Of a stretch of 64,000 nucleotides of DNA, positions 13,452 through 26,093 are shown one piece after another (the first letter of the stretch is position 1; each line of letters opens with the position of its first letter). The DNA is taken from assembly GCA_963932145.1 (NCBI GenBank), contig OZ010574.1, forward strand, positions 76,727,809 through 76,791,808, written 5' to 3'. The position numbers and the translations under genes are program-made. A model generated the notes under the pieces. That model was given only the letters and a program-made list of their open reading frames with translations. It was not told the DNA's origin and searched no databases. The DNA is from Acanthosepion lycidas (lineage: Eukaryota; Mollusca; Cephalopoda; Sepiida; Sepiidae).

Positions 13452-13593
13452 GATCATCCATGAAGGAGGCTTCACAAGTGAAGATAATAAACAATACAAA
13501 CCAGTGGTTTACAGTAACACGATACAATCTCTAGTAGCTATTATTCGAGCTATGGGAACGCTCAGTATCCCTTTTGGAGATAATGAAAGAGAG
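13452..13593 (+). CDS. GNAO1: G protein alpha subunit, Go class: internal exon (start of helical domain)
   Basis: This is an internal exon of a heterotrimeric G-protein alpha subunit, the GTPase that couples seven-transmembrane receptors to ion channels and cyclases at the inner plasma membrane. It encodes [20 protein letters not shown] followed by [17 protein letters not shown] and ends in GDNERE. The [14 protein letters not shown] stretch is the hallmark of the linker and helix alpha-A in Gi/Go proteins. The acceptor is a pyrimidine-rich tract ending in TTTCAG; the donor GAG|gtttgt is weak. The exon begins with the last base of a codon (Lys54 in vertebrate Go numbering) and covers about residues 55-101. 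Its 142-bp length and both intron positions match vertebrate Gi/Go genes as I know them. There are no stops or frameshifts. The preceding P-loop exon (GAGESGKST) was not found in the first 13.4 kb. Confidence 0.96.
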
Positions 13594-13667
13594 GTTTGTA
13601 TTATTTTACACTATTTTTCTTCTATTATGAAATGAAACTTATTTAGATTTTTTTTCTGTTAGAAGAA

Positions 13668-13698
<31 letters not shown>

Positions 13699-14171
13699 TC
13701 AGACAAGTTTGTTTAATCAATTAAAGTCTCAAATTTTTATATTTGATACTATACTAAAAAGAAATATCACATTTGGACATTGTCTTATAATGAGCCCAAA
13801 CAAATATGGCAACATCTTAAATTAAAAACAAATGGTTAAAATTTATTATTATACCTTCAATGAAGATAAAATTTTTTTCTCAACTATGCCAGGGGTTTTG
13901 TCAAATTTTGTATATATAAAATATAAATATTTACCCCTCTCACTGAATGTCATATTTATTTTCTAATTTTCTTCATTGATCACTGGCATCAGTTCTTCAA
14001 AATCTGTTTCTCGTATGTTAAATATTAACTCCTTTATTCTCCTATCATTAATACCAATTTATTTTTTTTGTTTCAATATTACAGATATATTTGATTGGAA
14101 GCTTGATAGATTATTCTTTCTCAGGTTTAAAAAAAATGTATATTGAAACAAATTTTAAAGAGCTGCAAAAT

Positions 14172-14206
<35 letters not shown>

Positions 14207-17200
14207 TACTTACACCAATTATGTTTTAGCTAAACAAGTATTGCTTCATGTTTGGTATCAACTTTGGTAATCAAATATCAAATTGTTTACTGGCATTTAA
14301 TGTATGTTTATTGTATGAAATGTATTTTTTTTCTACTCTTAAATGACTCTTTATACAAATATGTTGGTGCGTTATTGATTCAACTGTGTTGTGCATTTAT
14401 TTCTCAAGCTTTTAATTCAACTTTGACAGTTCAGTATCTTCATTATTCCTGTAATTGTTGTTTTTATTCTATAAGCCAGTAAGCTTTTGCTTCCTCTCAG
14501 ATGCTTGATTGCTCTATGCATCATTGATCCATGCTTCTTTCATATTACTCTCTTGCCATGGGTGGATGAATAAATAGCTGCAAATTTTTCATCTGAATAG
14601 CTTTCTACTAATTTCTGTAAACATTTACGCAGATGAAAAAACAACTGGTGCAAAATCTTTATTATAAATTGATAGCACCGGGCTCATAGTTGGCCACACT
14701 GCACTTTACTCTAAATTTTTATGAAAAAAGGAATTCTTTGAATTCATTTAATACACTACTAATAGAAGAATTATTTGATCAAAGAGTTTGATAGTACATT
14801 ATTAAATGCATATAATGTAATAACTTAGTAGTTATTGAATTAACAAATATATTCTTTTACTCAGTTTCTTTGCTGAATAGTGAGGATAACTTTTTCAAAA
14901 ATTCTTTCAAAACAGAAATTTGTAACTTGGAATAATATAAAATCCTGCATTAATTTTATTGCATTGAAATTATTCATGGATAGCTGGTTATTTGTCATTC
15001 TTTTAAATTACAAATACCCACTTGTTGCTTTTGCAATTCTTGAAAATTTGCACCTGAAATGAAAGCGTACATTCTCATTCAACTTGAGGGTACATGTTGA
15101 CTTTGCTATAAATTAAAATATTTGGGAAAAGTTCTTCTCCTATTATCACTGTTTTTGTTTATATTCAAATTAGTTTCCTGAACTAAATGCAGTATAGGAA
15201 AGTTTTTTTTATCCTACCAATTCCCTATGGTAGAAATTAACTATCAACTTTTTTTTTTTTTTTTTTTTGTAATATTCTCATTGTCTCCTTAACAATTCAG
15301 AGTTGATAATTAGTTCATAAAAATAATTGGTAGATTTTTTTTCTCTCAATGAAATGTTTACCAGAAATTCTGTTTTCTATCAACTGAAAAATGGTTTTAA
15401 TTTTGAATTTATTATAAAATGAAACTTAACTGACTTTTGTTCATTTCTCCAATGTTATGACAAAAGAATAAACCACAAACTATGTGAAAGTAGCTTGACT
15501 AATAAACTTATTCTTTAAATTCAATTCTTCTTCTCAGTACTTATCTTATTTACAATTGCCCTTGCTCTACTCTATAAAGACTAAATATAATCTTTGATTT
15601 CAAATACAATCCTTATTAATGTCACTTTCTGAAACATTTTCTTTTTTTTTTTAATTTAATATTTATTAATAAGATGATGTAGACTTTACAGTAGACTCCT
15701 TATCTAGTTGGTAAATAATTGTTTTCTTAGGTTGAATGAGTATTTATTCTAATATAGTTTATTTTTCCTGGAATAATTTTTGCTATGAACAGCATTGATT
15801 TTGTTAAAAAAAAAAAGTACGATCTGCCAATTGAGAAGCTACCAATTTGTAGTTCCTCCTTTTGATTTTTGCTTCTAACAACAAAACTTCTGACCCTTTG
15901 TGAATTTGATTTGATCATAGATATGAATTTGAATCTTATTTTTAACCTGCTAGATTTGTCAGTTTAGTTTCTGCAAAAATAAGAATTGTTTAATAACAAA
16001 TATACTGTCACACTATATTTATGCAATAGGATAATATAACTACAAGCATGCTGAAAAGTTCTTGAATTTCCAAAATCTGGCCAAATCAAAAACCAAAAAA
16101 CTTTTTAACACTTCTTGATTAGGATGAGAATCTTTTGGCACCTTATACATAAATGTATTTTGTATTTTATTAATAAATTTATATCTGAACTTTTTTCTAC
16201 CCAAAAGTGCAATTGGAAGTTTACTGAGAAATCATGGTTATAACAAAAATTTTCTTTAACAATAAAATATTTTCACTGTTTATCAAGCCAAATAAAAGTG
16301 ATGCAGCAACTTGGAAATGAATTTTAACAATTGCTCTGAATATTTCTTTTTTGCATTTATTTGCATATCATTGTAAGATACATTTTTTTTATTTCTTTAA
16401 AGTTTTTCAAATAGATTAATCCCCATGACTGAAATTTATATAACTGCAAGAAGTAATTATTTCAGAGTATGTTGTGATTTATATAGCTTTTATCATTCTT
16501 GCATCTATCAGTTTGATAGATGTTTACCATATAGAAATTCAAAAGAGCATTTCTGTTTAATGAAACTGAAGATGACATCATTTAGCATCTTCATTTTACT
16601 CACTGAAGATAAATTGCTATAAAGTGCATAACATAATGCAATGATTAGGAAGTTCATCTTGTCTGCTAGTTTATGATTTAGAATTTTACTAGATACCTTA
16701 CTACTATGACTTTGAGCTTAAAGTTTATCTTGGTAAATAACTAAGATAAATTGAAGTTTAACTATTGATTTTTCTTTCCAATTCTTTAACAAGGTTCAAT
16801 GTTTGCAATAGGAATTTTCTAGATCTCGATTAAGGAGTCATTTAAATTGTAATAAAATCATTATTTAACCAGCTTGAATGGGAAAAGATTTAAATTTTAT
16901 CATTAAGGTATATAGATTTTTATGTAATAATATGGTTATATCATCTGGTTCATGTAAATACTCAGTTTCAACAATGACACCTACAATTAATACTTGAAAG
17001 ATTTCTACAAAACCTTTCTAAATATTATGTTTGGAAGCAAATTGTAGGTCTTCATTTGACATTTAATATTCTACTTGAAGTTAAACATTACAATACCTCC
17101 ATATACATACTAACACACACTAGCAATTTTGTAAATTATATAATTTCTTAAAGTTGAGCTTTGGTTATCACTTTGGATACATATTTGGTTTAGCACCTCC

Positions 17201-18299
17201 AATTCTTTCTATTTTTTTGTTATATTTTAGTGAGTGCTTTTTTAGTGTTTGGAAGTAAAACTTTGACTTGAGTAGTGAGAGGTTTTAATTATTAAGTTCA
17301 ACATTATATACACTTCTTACAGTTCTTCTCTTTCATCTCAGGTGCACACATAACTTTGTCAGTTGCCTTCTATCTTTATCATTTGTCCACTTGTTTATTT
17401 TTCCTGCCAATCAGAAAAATAATTTTTTTTTTTTTTTTTTCTTTTGATTTCATGGATTGTCTGATGTATATTGGTGCTGCTGTATTAATCTGAAAGTTTT
17501 CTAGTAGCTTAAATTTCTGAACAGCAATTGCTGTATTAATTGTTGCTGTAAAATTTTTACATGTGAAACATAGGATTCAATGTTTCATCAAGAATCAGGG
17601 GAAACTTGTGCAGTCATGATCACTAATATTAGTCGCTTCCTTGGTGATTGCTCATCAGAATCAGAACCCTTAAAAGTCAGAAATGAGTTTTTGAAACAAC
17701 TTATCATAAAGACTCTTGATGACTTATCATAAAGACTCGTTCTTTTTTATATAATCTGAAGCTGTTACTGAATCTGCTAAATCACTTACTCTTTTTACAA
17801 TTCCTTGTGATTTTCCCTTTGTTTTTGCCAACATTAAATCATGCTTATTTTTTAAAACTTTAAATTATTTTCAGTTCATTGTAATTCAGTTTTTTTTTTT
17901 GGGGGGGGGGGTTGTGGAGTTTGATTTAACCTAAAAAGTTGTCTAATATGTATTATCTGCTTTCCCTCTTTCACTAAAATCTGAATAAATTCACTATTAT
18001 TTAAACTAACTATAGCTCTTTTGTCCTCCAGACTACAAATATTAGCATACACCACTTATAATTATTGCTACTGATAACATTATTTCAGTTAACCTCGGTT
18101 TCCCCAATGCAGAATTTAATTGCATCTATATTATCACCAGAAAATAGTGACAATATATGGATTCAGTTAGCTACGATCTTCCAAAACTAAATATAAACCC
18201 TGGATCTGACAAAGATACAACCACATACTCATGTGTTTTCATATTGTGCCACTAAAAATGATAGTATTGGACATTTGAACAAAATAAATTTTTAAAAAA

Positions 18300-20700
18300 T
18301 ATGAAGATATGCACACAGTCTTCAAAGTAGAGCTGAACTGTATCAATTAATGATGGAACTGAATATCATTTGGCATGTGGTAGATCAGTGGGGCTCACAG
18401 AAAAAGACAAAAAATCTTTTTCAGGTGAAAATAAGCCATCTGCTTGATTATAATGGAAAGGAAAATAACCAATTTAGTGCATTGAATTTTTTGCCAATAG
18501 TAGCATTGCAGACTATCTAGAAAGTTTTGAATGTATATCAGATAGAGTAGCTTTGACAATATTCACATTATACAAAAGACCTGCTTGGATTACATTTAAG
18601 CTGTATGTACCAACTTAGAGAAGATGAGGAACTGGAAGTTTTTTTACAACAGTAGCATGATGAACAGAGAAATGCAATTACATCATTTTAATGGGAAACT
18701 TAAATAAAAGTAAGGACAAAATAAGGAGAATCTAGTGTAGAAAAATTTGAAATAGAAGAAATAGACAAAATCTTTGTAAACAAAAATGAAAATTGAGTAC
18801 ATATTTGTTTTTTGTTTTTTTGTTTTTTTTTTTCAAAAGTGAAAGAGCTATAAATGAATTTTGAAAATGGAAACAAGAAAATGAAATGATTTCATAATTA
18901 CTGACAAAATGTAACCATAATGAAGTTGATATAGGAAGCAATCACAGAATGATAGCTTGCAGTTACATTTGACTTTAAAATTGACAAACAAAATGGTTCT
19001 TAAAAAGAAAACATCCTAATAAATTTAGAGACAATGTTGCCAAATTTCAGGTAGAAAACAAGATTTCAAGGTTTGTAGAATAATGAAAATAGCCTAACAA
19101 TATGAAATAGCAAATTGGAAACACTATATTTATGGAAATGGCATTAACAGAGGGAAATGCTTGATCAGTGTACTAGAACTGAAAAAAAAAAAAAAATAGA
19201 ATATCTATGACCCTCATAGGTATTAAAAGAAAAAGGGACCCACCACAAAAAAAAAATTGGAAGAGGTTGAAACCCACATAAATAGCAATTGCTTCCATTG
19301 AAAATTATAAATGGACATGTTATCAAATGTAGGGACAAGATGTTAGGAATAACATGAGTACAGTGAAAACCTGTATGCTTTGAAAATAGGAATACTATTA
19401 ACCATCACTTTATCAGATACTAGTCATGTTGTTGAGATAACAACAGATGAAATAAGGTATGAACTTCAAATGTGAAATACAGAAAAGCACAAGGGGAAGA
19501 TGGCATAATAACAGGCCTTTGGAAAGATTTCAGAAGAATTCTACAAAGAATTAGCACAATTATTTACCCAATGCATACAGAAAAAGTTTCTCAAAATTTC
19601 AGTCTAGGAATAGTAATATGATTTTATAAAGAAAGGGATAAAAAAAAAATCTTTGGAAACTATTGCCTTATTATAATTGAACATATACAAAATATTCTTA
19701 AAAGTTAAAATATACTACCTTAGATACAAAGCAGTTATGCGAACAGGCAGGTTTTAGGAGTGCTTACTCAACAATAGACCTTATACAAACAATAGATCTA
19801 TTGATCAAAGAACAGAATATAACAAAACATTTTGTTTGGATTTGGCTGACTATGAAAAGCATTTGAGTGTAGAACATGTCAGCCTTTAACTTGCTACAAA
19901 AGTATTGATGAAATCTATATAAAAGTTGAGATATATATAGTATGTAACAGGACAGCAATAATTTAACTACCAAAAAGCAAATAAAATGAGGATTTGGAAA
20001 AAAATATAAGGTGAAGACGTATGACTTCATGTAAACTATTTATGCAGTAAAACTTGAAAATATTCTAGAAAATGAATAGCAAAGTGATGGGAATAATAGT
20101 TAATATTTAAACTATCTGCAATTTGTTAACCACATTTTACTAATATTGGAATCATAGGATGAATTACAAGAAATGTTAAATGACTTGAATAAAAGTCTCA
20201 ATGTAGTAAATTAAAATTATGAGAAATAAAGCAAAAATGTAATGTTCAATTGTAACATTTTTTTTAAAAAATGATAAAAGTAGATGAACTGGAAGTAATT
20301 ATAGTGGAAAGCATTTAAAGTGTAATGAAAATCTCTGAAAATATATGTAAAACATGGTGTATAATTAATGTATAATTTCAGCTATAAAATTAATTTGAAT
20401 TTGAGCATGAACCATGGAAATGAACAGAATCACTTGAAAATGAACTCGAATAGGCACAAAGATCAAAGAGCAATGTTAGGTATTTCCCTAAGATGGAGAG
20501 GTCAACATTGATCAGTGAACATACTAAGAGATGAAGTAACTATAAAAATGCATAACAATAAAAAACGTAACTGATGGAGCAAAAGGTTGCTTGGTTGGTG
20601 CCCAATGGTAAGAAAAGACCATAGAAGATGGAGTGAAATAGAGATGTTTGCTAGCAAGAAATGATATGCATTCCACATGGAAGAATTTAGGAACTGCCTT
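18300..20700 (+). mobile_element. LINE relic with endonuclease and reverse transcriptase (+ strand)
   Basis: Translated + strand pieces follow the order of an APE-endonuclease LINE. Endonuclease fragments occur at about 18340-18990, including HLLDYNGKENNQFSALNFLP and, at the end, GSDHRMIA, the conserved SDH catalytic block. RT fragments follow: fingers near 19510-19690, EQAGFRSAYSTIDLIQTIDL near 19745-19800 and the palm-like region after it, then DELQEMLNDLNKS near 20160. A C-terminal piece with VRKDHRRWSE lies near 20600. The frame is interrupted many times by stops and A-rich indels. I infer a nearly full-length but old insertion. Confidence 0.75.
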
Positions 20701-20990
20701 TGTTCTGCAATGAAATATTAATGGTGGCTGCTGATAATATTATTACAGTAAAGTATAGCCTTTTCAATCTTAATTCTTTATTTGTGTCAGGAAATGTTTT
20801 TATTTTTTTATTGACACTGTTTTAATAATTGCCACTATATTTTATGTGGAAATTCACCTACATAACTTTCATTAGAATTTTTAGATTTTACATATTTATT
20901 CATTGGAATTGCTAAGTTGGGCAAATTGATTTCAGCAATCAAATTGATTGAATAGCATTTTTCTTGTGATAAAAGGATGGATTTTTTTTT

Positions 20991-20991
<1 letters not shown>

Positions 20992-21061
<70 letters not shown>
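20992..21061. repeat. (GT)n(AT)n microsatellite
   Basis: About 10 GT units followed by about 24 AT units, then T-rich sequence. Confidence 0.95.
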
Positions 21062-21066
<5 letters not shown>

Positions 21067-22328
21067 TTATTTTTTTTATTTTAGATTTTTTCAGGCATGC
21101 TTGCAAAATGAAGCTAAAATTTGAATATTGACTAAATCTTTTGCATGTATATTTTATTTGTATACTAGTGTAAGCATAAATTTTAATTGATCAATTTTTG
21201 TTTTATCATAATGATTGGTCACATGTGCATGTGACAACATAAGATATAAAATATTGTTTTGATATGACTAAATACAGTTTTAAATATTGATAAACTAGAC
21301 ACATTAAATGATTTTAAGCTGTTGAGTGCAATTATTATTCTTTATATTATTTGGACTATTGTTTTTTACCACAATGAAGGAAGACTAAATAATATCTGGA
21401 ATAATGTAAACATTTCATCTTAGAAATTCAGGAAAAGTAAGCTCAAGCTCTTCTTTCTGTTCATTTAGCAGATTTAAGTATTTGGTCTATTGTCTTCCTT
21501 TTATTTGTTGAAGTTGTTATTGCTTTTTTGAAAAATTACTTTTAATGTTTTGTTACAGGCTTGTACCTGTATTAAGTTCAGCAGAACTTATTGGAATTCT
21601 TGAGATGCGGAATTATTATTATATATATTTACATTTGAAGGAGTATACTCAACCTGGTTGGTATAATTACATCTTGACCATTGTACCCACTTGCCTATTT
21701 TAGGTGTCTGTTGGAATTTTCAACCAAACCCTTAAACCATGAAGGGAGATTGTTCTCATTTTGCATTTCAAAGCTTAGGGGAGATAACTTATATCAGTTC
21801 ATACTTTCCAGTCTATTCAACTTTGTGTCGGGTTTCAGTTTCTTCCAATGAACCAGTTTGACTTTTCCACACTATCTGACCCAGGGGTTAAATTCTATAA
21901 TATCATATTTCATAAATGACCATAGAAAGGTTGAAACCAGAAATTCCAATGTTGTCAGACATGTTAAAATAGCATTTTTTTCTCACTAAGATTTTAGTAT
22001 CATATTTTTTGTGCCGGATTTCAGCCTAATTCATGCAGTTATTTGGCTCTTTAGGTATGCTCAGTAATTTAATGGGATGTTGATGTGTTGTATTTGTTAC
22101 ACTTTTAAAAAGATTTTTTTTATCATCACCATCAACAAAATAATGTATAGATTTAACCAAATTTTCTAAAATATGGTTTGTACATTAAATGCATTTATGG
22201 GCAATTAATAAACTGTGCACGATAAATTTCTCAGCTTTAACACATAAAATACTTGGCAAAGTATGGCATTTTATTTATGTAAATCAAGATTTATGTTCTA
22301 AATGATTCACTTGAATAAAAGTGTGTTG

Positions 22329-22378
<50 letters not shown>
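22329..22378. repeat. (CA)n(TA)n microsatellite
   Basis: A CA run passing into an uninterrupted TA run of about 17 units. This composite structure recurs at 22815 and 24941. Confidence 0.95.
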
Positions 22379-22384
<6 letters not shown>

Positions 22385-22813
22385 TTATAGTAAAAAAAAA
22401 AAACCCCAGTAAGATATATAATCCAGTGTTCTTATTGATATTTTTATTTTTACAAAACAGTGGTCAATGTAAATTTACAGAGCACAAATATTATGAATTA
22501 ACTGATTTTAAAAAATCCAAAATTCACTTGAAGATGAAACAGAACTAATGCTTTTAATTTAACTATATAATTAAATTTGAAGTTTTTAGCTTCAGTTTTT
22601 GAAACATGGTAATTCCTGTGTAGCGAAGGAAGCATATTTTTTAAATCCGTTAACTTGTATATAAAATGTGTGTGAGCAGACATAAAAATCCACTGTTCTG
22701 ACTGATCTACTGATCAATGAAACTGCCATATGCAAGTTGATTTTTATGTCTACACTGTTTATATCTACACATGCTCAATCTCCAATAAATATACCAAAAT
22801 TTAAACTATCATG

Positions 22814-22814
22814 T

Positions 22815-22859
<45 letters not shown>
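22814..22859. repeat. (AC)n(AT)n microsatellite
   Basis: Composite AC then AT dinucleotide run, much like the tract about 480 bp upstream. Confidence 0.95.
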
Positions 22860-22862
<3 letters not shown>

Positions 22863-24204
22863 CAATTTCTTTTAATTCAATATTGTTGTTTATAATACAA
22901 TACTTCCAGAAAATAATTATTAGAAGTAAAAAGATTATCTGTGGTATTTTTTTGTATACCTTTGTACATTTATATAACAATGACATATACTGAACAGCCG
23001 TCTATAACAACTTATTGCAGATTACATTCTCAAAATAGTCTTTTCAAGCTAATGACTTAAACCATTTTTGCTTTCTAACTTTAGCCAGAAACTCCCTCTT
23101 GTAATATTTAGCTTATTTGAATTGACACCAAGCATTAATACTTTGAAAAGAGAATTTACAAAAGAGTTTTTAAAAACCAATGTTTTGCAAAAAAAAAGTC
23201 ATTTTTGGCAATTGAAAACTGAAAAACATTTATTTACACTTAAATGTCTTGTTTTTCTTTTCTTTCTTCAAGAGAAATTTGCATCTGTTATCTTAATATG
23301 CTTATTATAAACAAGGCAGTGTCTGCCAAAGCATCTGAGCTTAAAAAACACAACAAATGATAATGAAACTATTAATGGCATTTGTATATATCTGTACATG
23401 TAATCTAAAATATATAATGTATATGATAAATATCTTTATACTTTAGTTCATTCAATTGTTTGTAATTCTTTTTATTCATAGAACCTTATTTATTTTCATG
23501 TAAATTAATGCATCGTCTTGACATAACAGAACTCTCCATTATGTTTCATTATTTTCTCTTAGTTTTGTAAGATGCTACAAAAATCAGAATTATTTCTGCT
23601 ACAAATATATTAACCCATTTTGCAGAGCTTATCTTACCTACTCCTGACCATCCTGAATCAGATATGAACCAACAACTACTGTATATTGATATATATCTGA
23701 ATTAACTTGTTGCAAAGTTCACAAAAGAATCCATTATCTTAATTTTATTTATGCAAGGATGTTGAAAAGTTCTCTGCCTTACCCACTCCCCAAAATCTGA
23801 CCAAGTAGCAGAATTATTTTTGAAATGGTGTTCAGGCTGCTTAAATTTTCAGCACACTCTCTCTCATATATATATATATATACAGCAAAATTTGTTTCCA
23901 TTGAGTATATAACCTTTTAAAGGAAAACATTAATTCAACTTTAGTGTAAGATTACTGAATTTGAAATTAAATTTAATCTTTGTAGTAGGAAACTACATTT
24001 CTTTGTTTATCCTGCAATTTGTTTTCATCACAAAATTAAAAAATAAAAAAATAAAATGTTTATGGTAATTGTCCTGGAAAACACTCCTACATTGTTAGGA
24101 AACACTTGTCTTCAAACTAACTGTTGGCAAGGAGTGGAAACAAGTAGGTGTGTTTGTGCATATGTAAATGTACAGATATTGCCTTGTTGTACAGATGAGT
24201 AAAT

Positions 24205-24210
<6 letters not shown>

Positions 24211-24266
<56 letters not shown>
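24211..24266. repeat. (AT)n microsatellite
   Basis: An uninterrupted AT run of about 27 units. Confidence 0.95.
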
Positions 24267-24269
<3 letters not shown>

Positions 24270-24699
24270 TGTGTAAATAGTAGATTGTGTTTAGCTATAT
24301 TTGTGTTCAGGATGTGCTATGTAGATAGAAGTATATGGCCATTTTTAGTGTGTATTAAATAATTTTATTTTAACAACTTGCAAAACCTTTGTGTGCTTGG
24401 CTTATAAATAAGTTAGCTATGTGTTGTTTATCTATTGAATTTCAGTTGGATTGGTAATGAAGCTCTTGACTAGTGCAGCTATGATTGGAAAATTTGATTT
24501 CATTTTGATGCTTACATTTTTTTTCTTTGAAATATTCCCTATTACCACCATCAAAATATTTTTGATACCATCAAAATTTCACAATCTACTTAAAGTCACT
24601 GCATCAAGGAGGTGTCAAAGTTCTCTGCATGGCCCACTTCCAGAATTGGTAATCTGGCCATTGATTTCGAAAAGTCTCTCAGGCATTTTCATTAATACT

Positions 24700-24700
<1 letters not shown>

Positions 24701-24744
<44 letters not shown>
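24701..24744. repeat. (GT)n(AT)n microsatellite
   Basis: GT run passing into an AT run and directly abutting the inverted repeat at 24743-24828. Confidence 0.9.
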
Positions 24745-24745
<1 letters not shown>

Positions 24746-24828
24746 ATTATTTATTTAAAAATATGATTCCAACACGCTACATAAGAGGTCTCATGTAGCA
24801 TGTTGAAATCATATTTTTAAATAATTAT
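24743..24828. repeat. Hairpin with arms of about 36 bp
   Basis: The left arm (24743-24782, containing AAAAATATGATTCCAACACG) pairs with the right arm (24792-24826, TGTTGAAATCATATTTTTAA) around a 9-base loop. The left arm has four extra bases and there are two or three mismatches. No known element end is recognised. Confidence 0.85.
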
Positions 24829-24939
24829 ATTTATGCTCTACTTTTGTACCAAGCACTATATTTTTAAAATAATAACAAAAATACTAAAGAACTTTGGATT
24901 ATTTACCTAACCAGTTCTTTCCTATTTTCTATATATTTT

Positions 24940-24940
<1 letters not shown>

Positions 24941-24988
<48 letters not shown>
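24941..24988. repeat. Self-complementary (AC)n(AT)n(GT)n microsatellite
   Basis: An AC run, an AT run and a GT run in succession make the whole tract palindromic and able to extrude a cruciform or hairpin. Confidence 0.9.
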
Positions 24989-26008
24989 ACATGACGCAAA
25001 ACCTCCACAATTATAACAAAAGTAAAGTGTGCTGACATGACAGTTTAAAATCTGTTAATTTTGAAGTTAAACACTTGAATAGCAACAAAAATACACATGT
25101 ACTAAGGGGGAAATCTCAATGATGATGATTAACTAATGTTATAGAAATGCTTTTTTTTTTTTTTATCTTTGTAACAACATACCAGTTAATTGATACACCT
25201 GTTTAAGTGAAAGTAGGTTGCAAATCACCCTTCCAAATCCACCATGTATAACAATTTCAATAGAAATAAAAACATGTCATGTTCTCTTTAAACCAAAACA
25301 ATTCTAGTTTTAATATTGCTTTTAAGTAAGTTTATCAAGCAGGATTCATTATTATTACCAACATGCATGTATATGGATTCTGACAGCTATTTATAATAAC
25401 AATTACAAAGTTAAGAGTTTAGCTTCAAATCAATTTTGGAATGAAATAAAACCTACTAATGTGTTATTTGATAATGTCTCAATCAATATTTTCTCACCTC
25501 TTCACCTTTTTAATATTGGCAACTTGTGCCTTTATTTTCTTAAACTTCTCCAGTTATATTCAGTTGCACATTCCTTTCATTCTGCTAAGTTTTGGTAGCA
25601 AAGTTTTTTTTGTTTTTTTTTTCCCCCTTTTTTATGGCACATCAGTATTATGACTTGATAAATATTTCTCTTTCAATTGTAAAAATGTAAAATCTGGAGC
25701 TTGAGGTGTTGATTTTAGGTACTTCCACTTCTGATGATTTTAAAACTGCTGTAAACTTTGAGCTGGAATTTCATAGATTTTCAAGCAAGTTTATAGTAGT
25801 AAATTTGTTAAAATAATACCCCCCCCCAAAAAAAAATTTATTTCCTCATTTGAGTTCTTCAAGTACATTAATAAAAGTTAAATTATTTACCCATTAGGCA
25901 ACAATTTGTTTGTATAAGACAACTAACTGCCTGCAGGCACTGATTAGCATCAAACAGGTTAATACATGTTTATAAGCTGCCTGTAAATATTTGTCTCTGT
26001 CTATACTA

Positions 26009-26088
26009 TTAGGTTGGTGCAAAAATAATTTCGTTTTCTCACATAGTAACATATGTTAGAAAACGAAATTATTTTTGCACCAACCTAA
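26009..26088. mobile_element. Mariner-derived MITE with perfect 31-bp arms
   Basis: An 80-bp element with TA on both sides. The arms (TTAGGTTGGTGCAAAAATAA and the following 11 bases) are perfectly complementary around an 18-base loop. The right half, including AGTAACATATGT, matches the 3' end of the mariner at 26782-27360, so it is a deletion derivative of that element. Perfect arms suggest a young insertion. Confidence 0.93.
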
Positions 26089-26093
26089 TATTT

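Noticed and set aside
14252..14482. 76-codon ORF with hydrophobic composition
   Set aside because: T-rich DNA yields Phe/Leu/Tyr-rich chance frames throughout this window; there are no signal or membrane-protein motifs beyond that bias.
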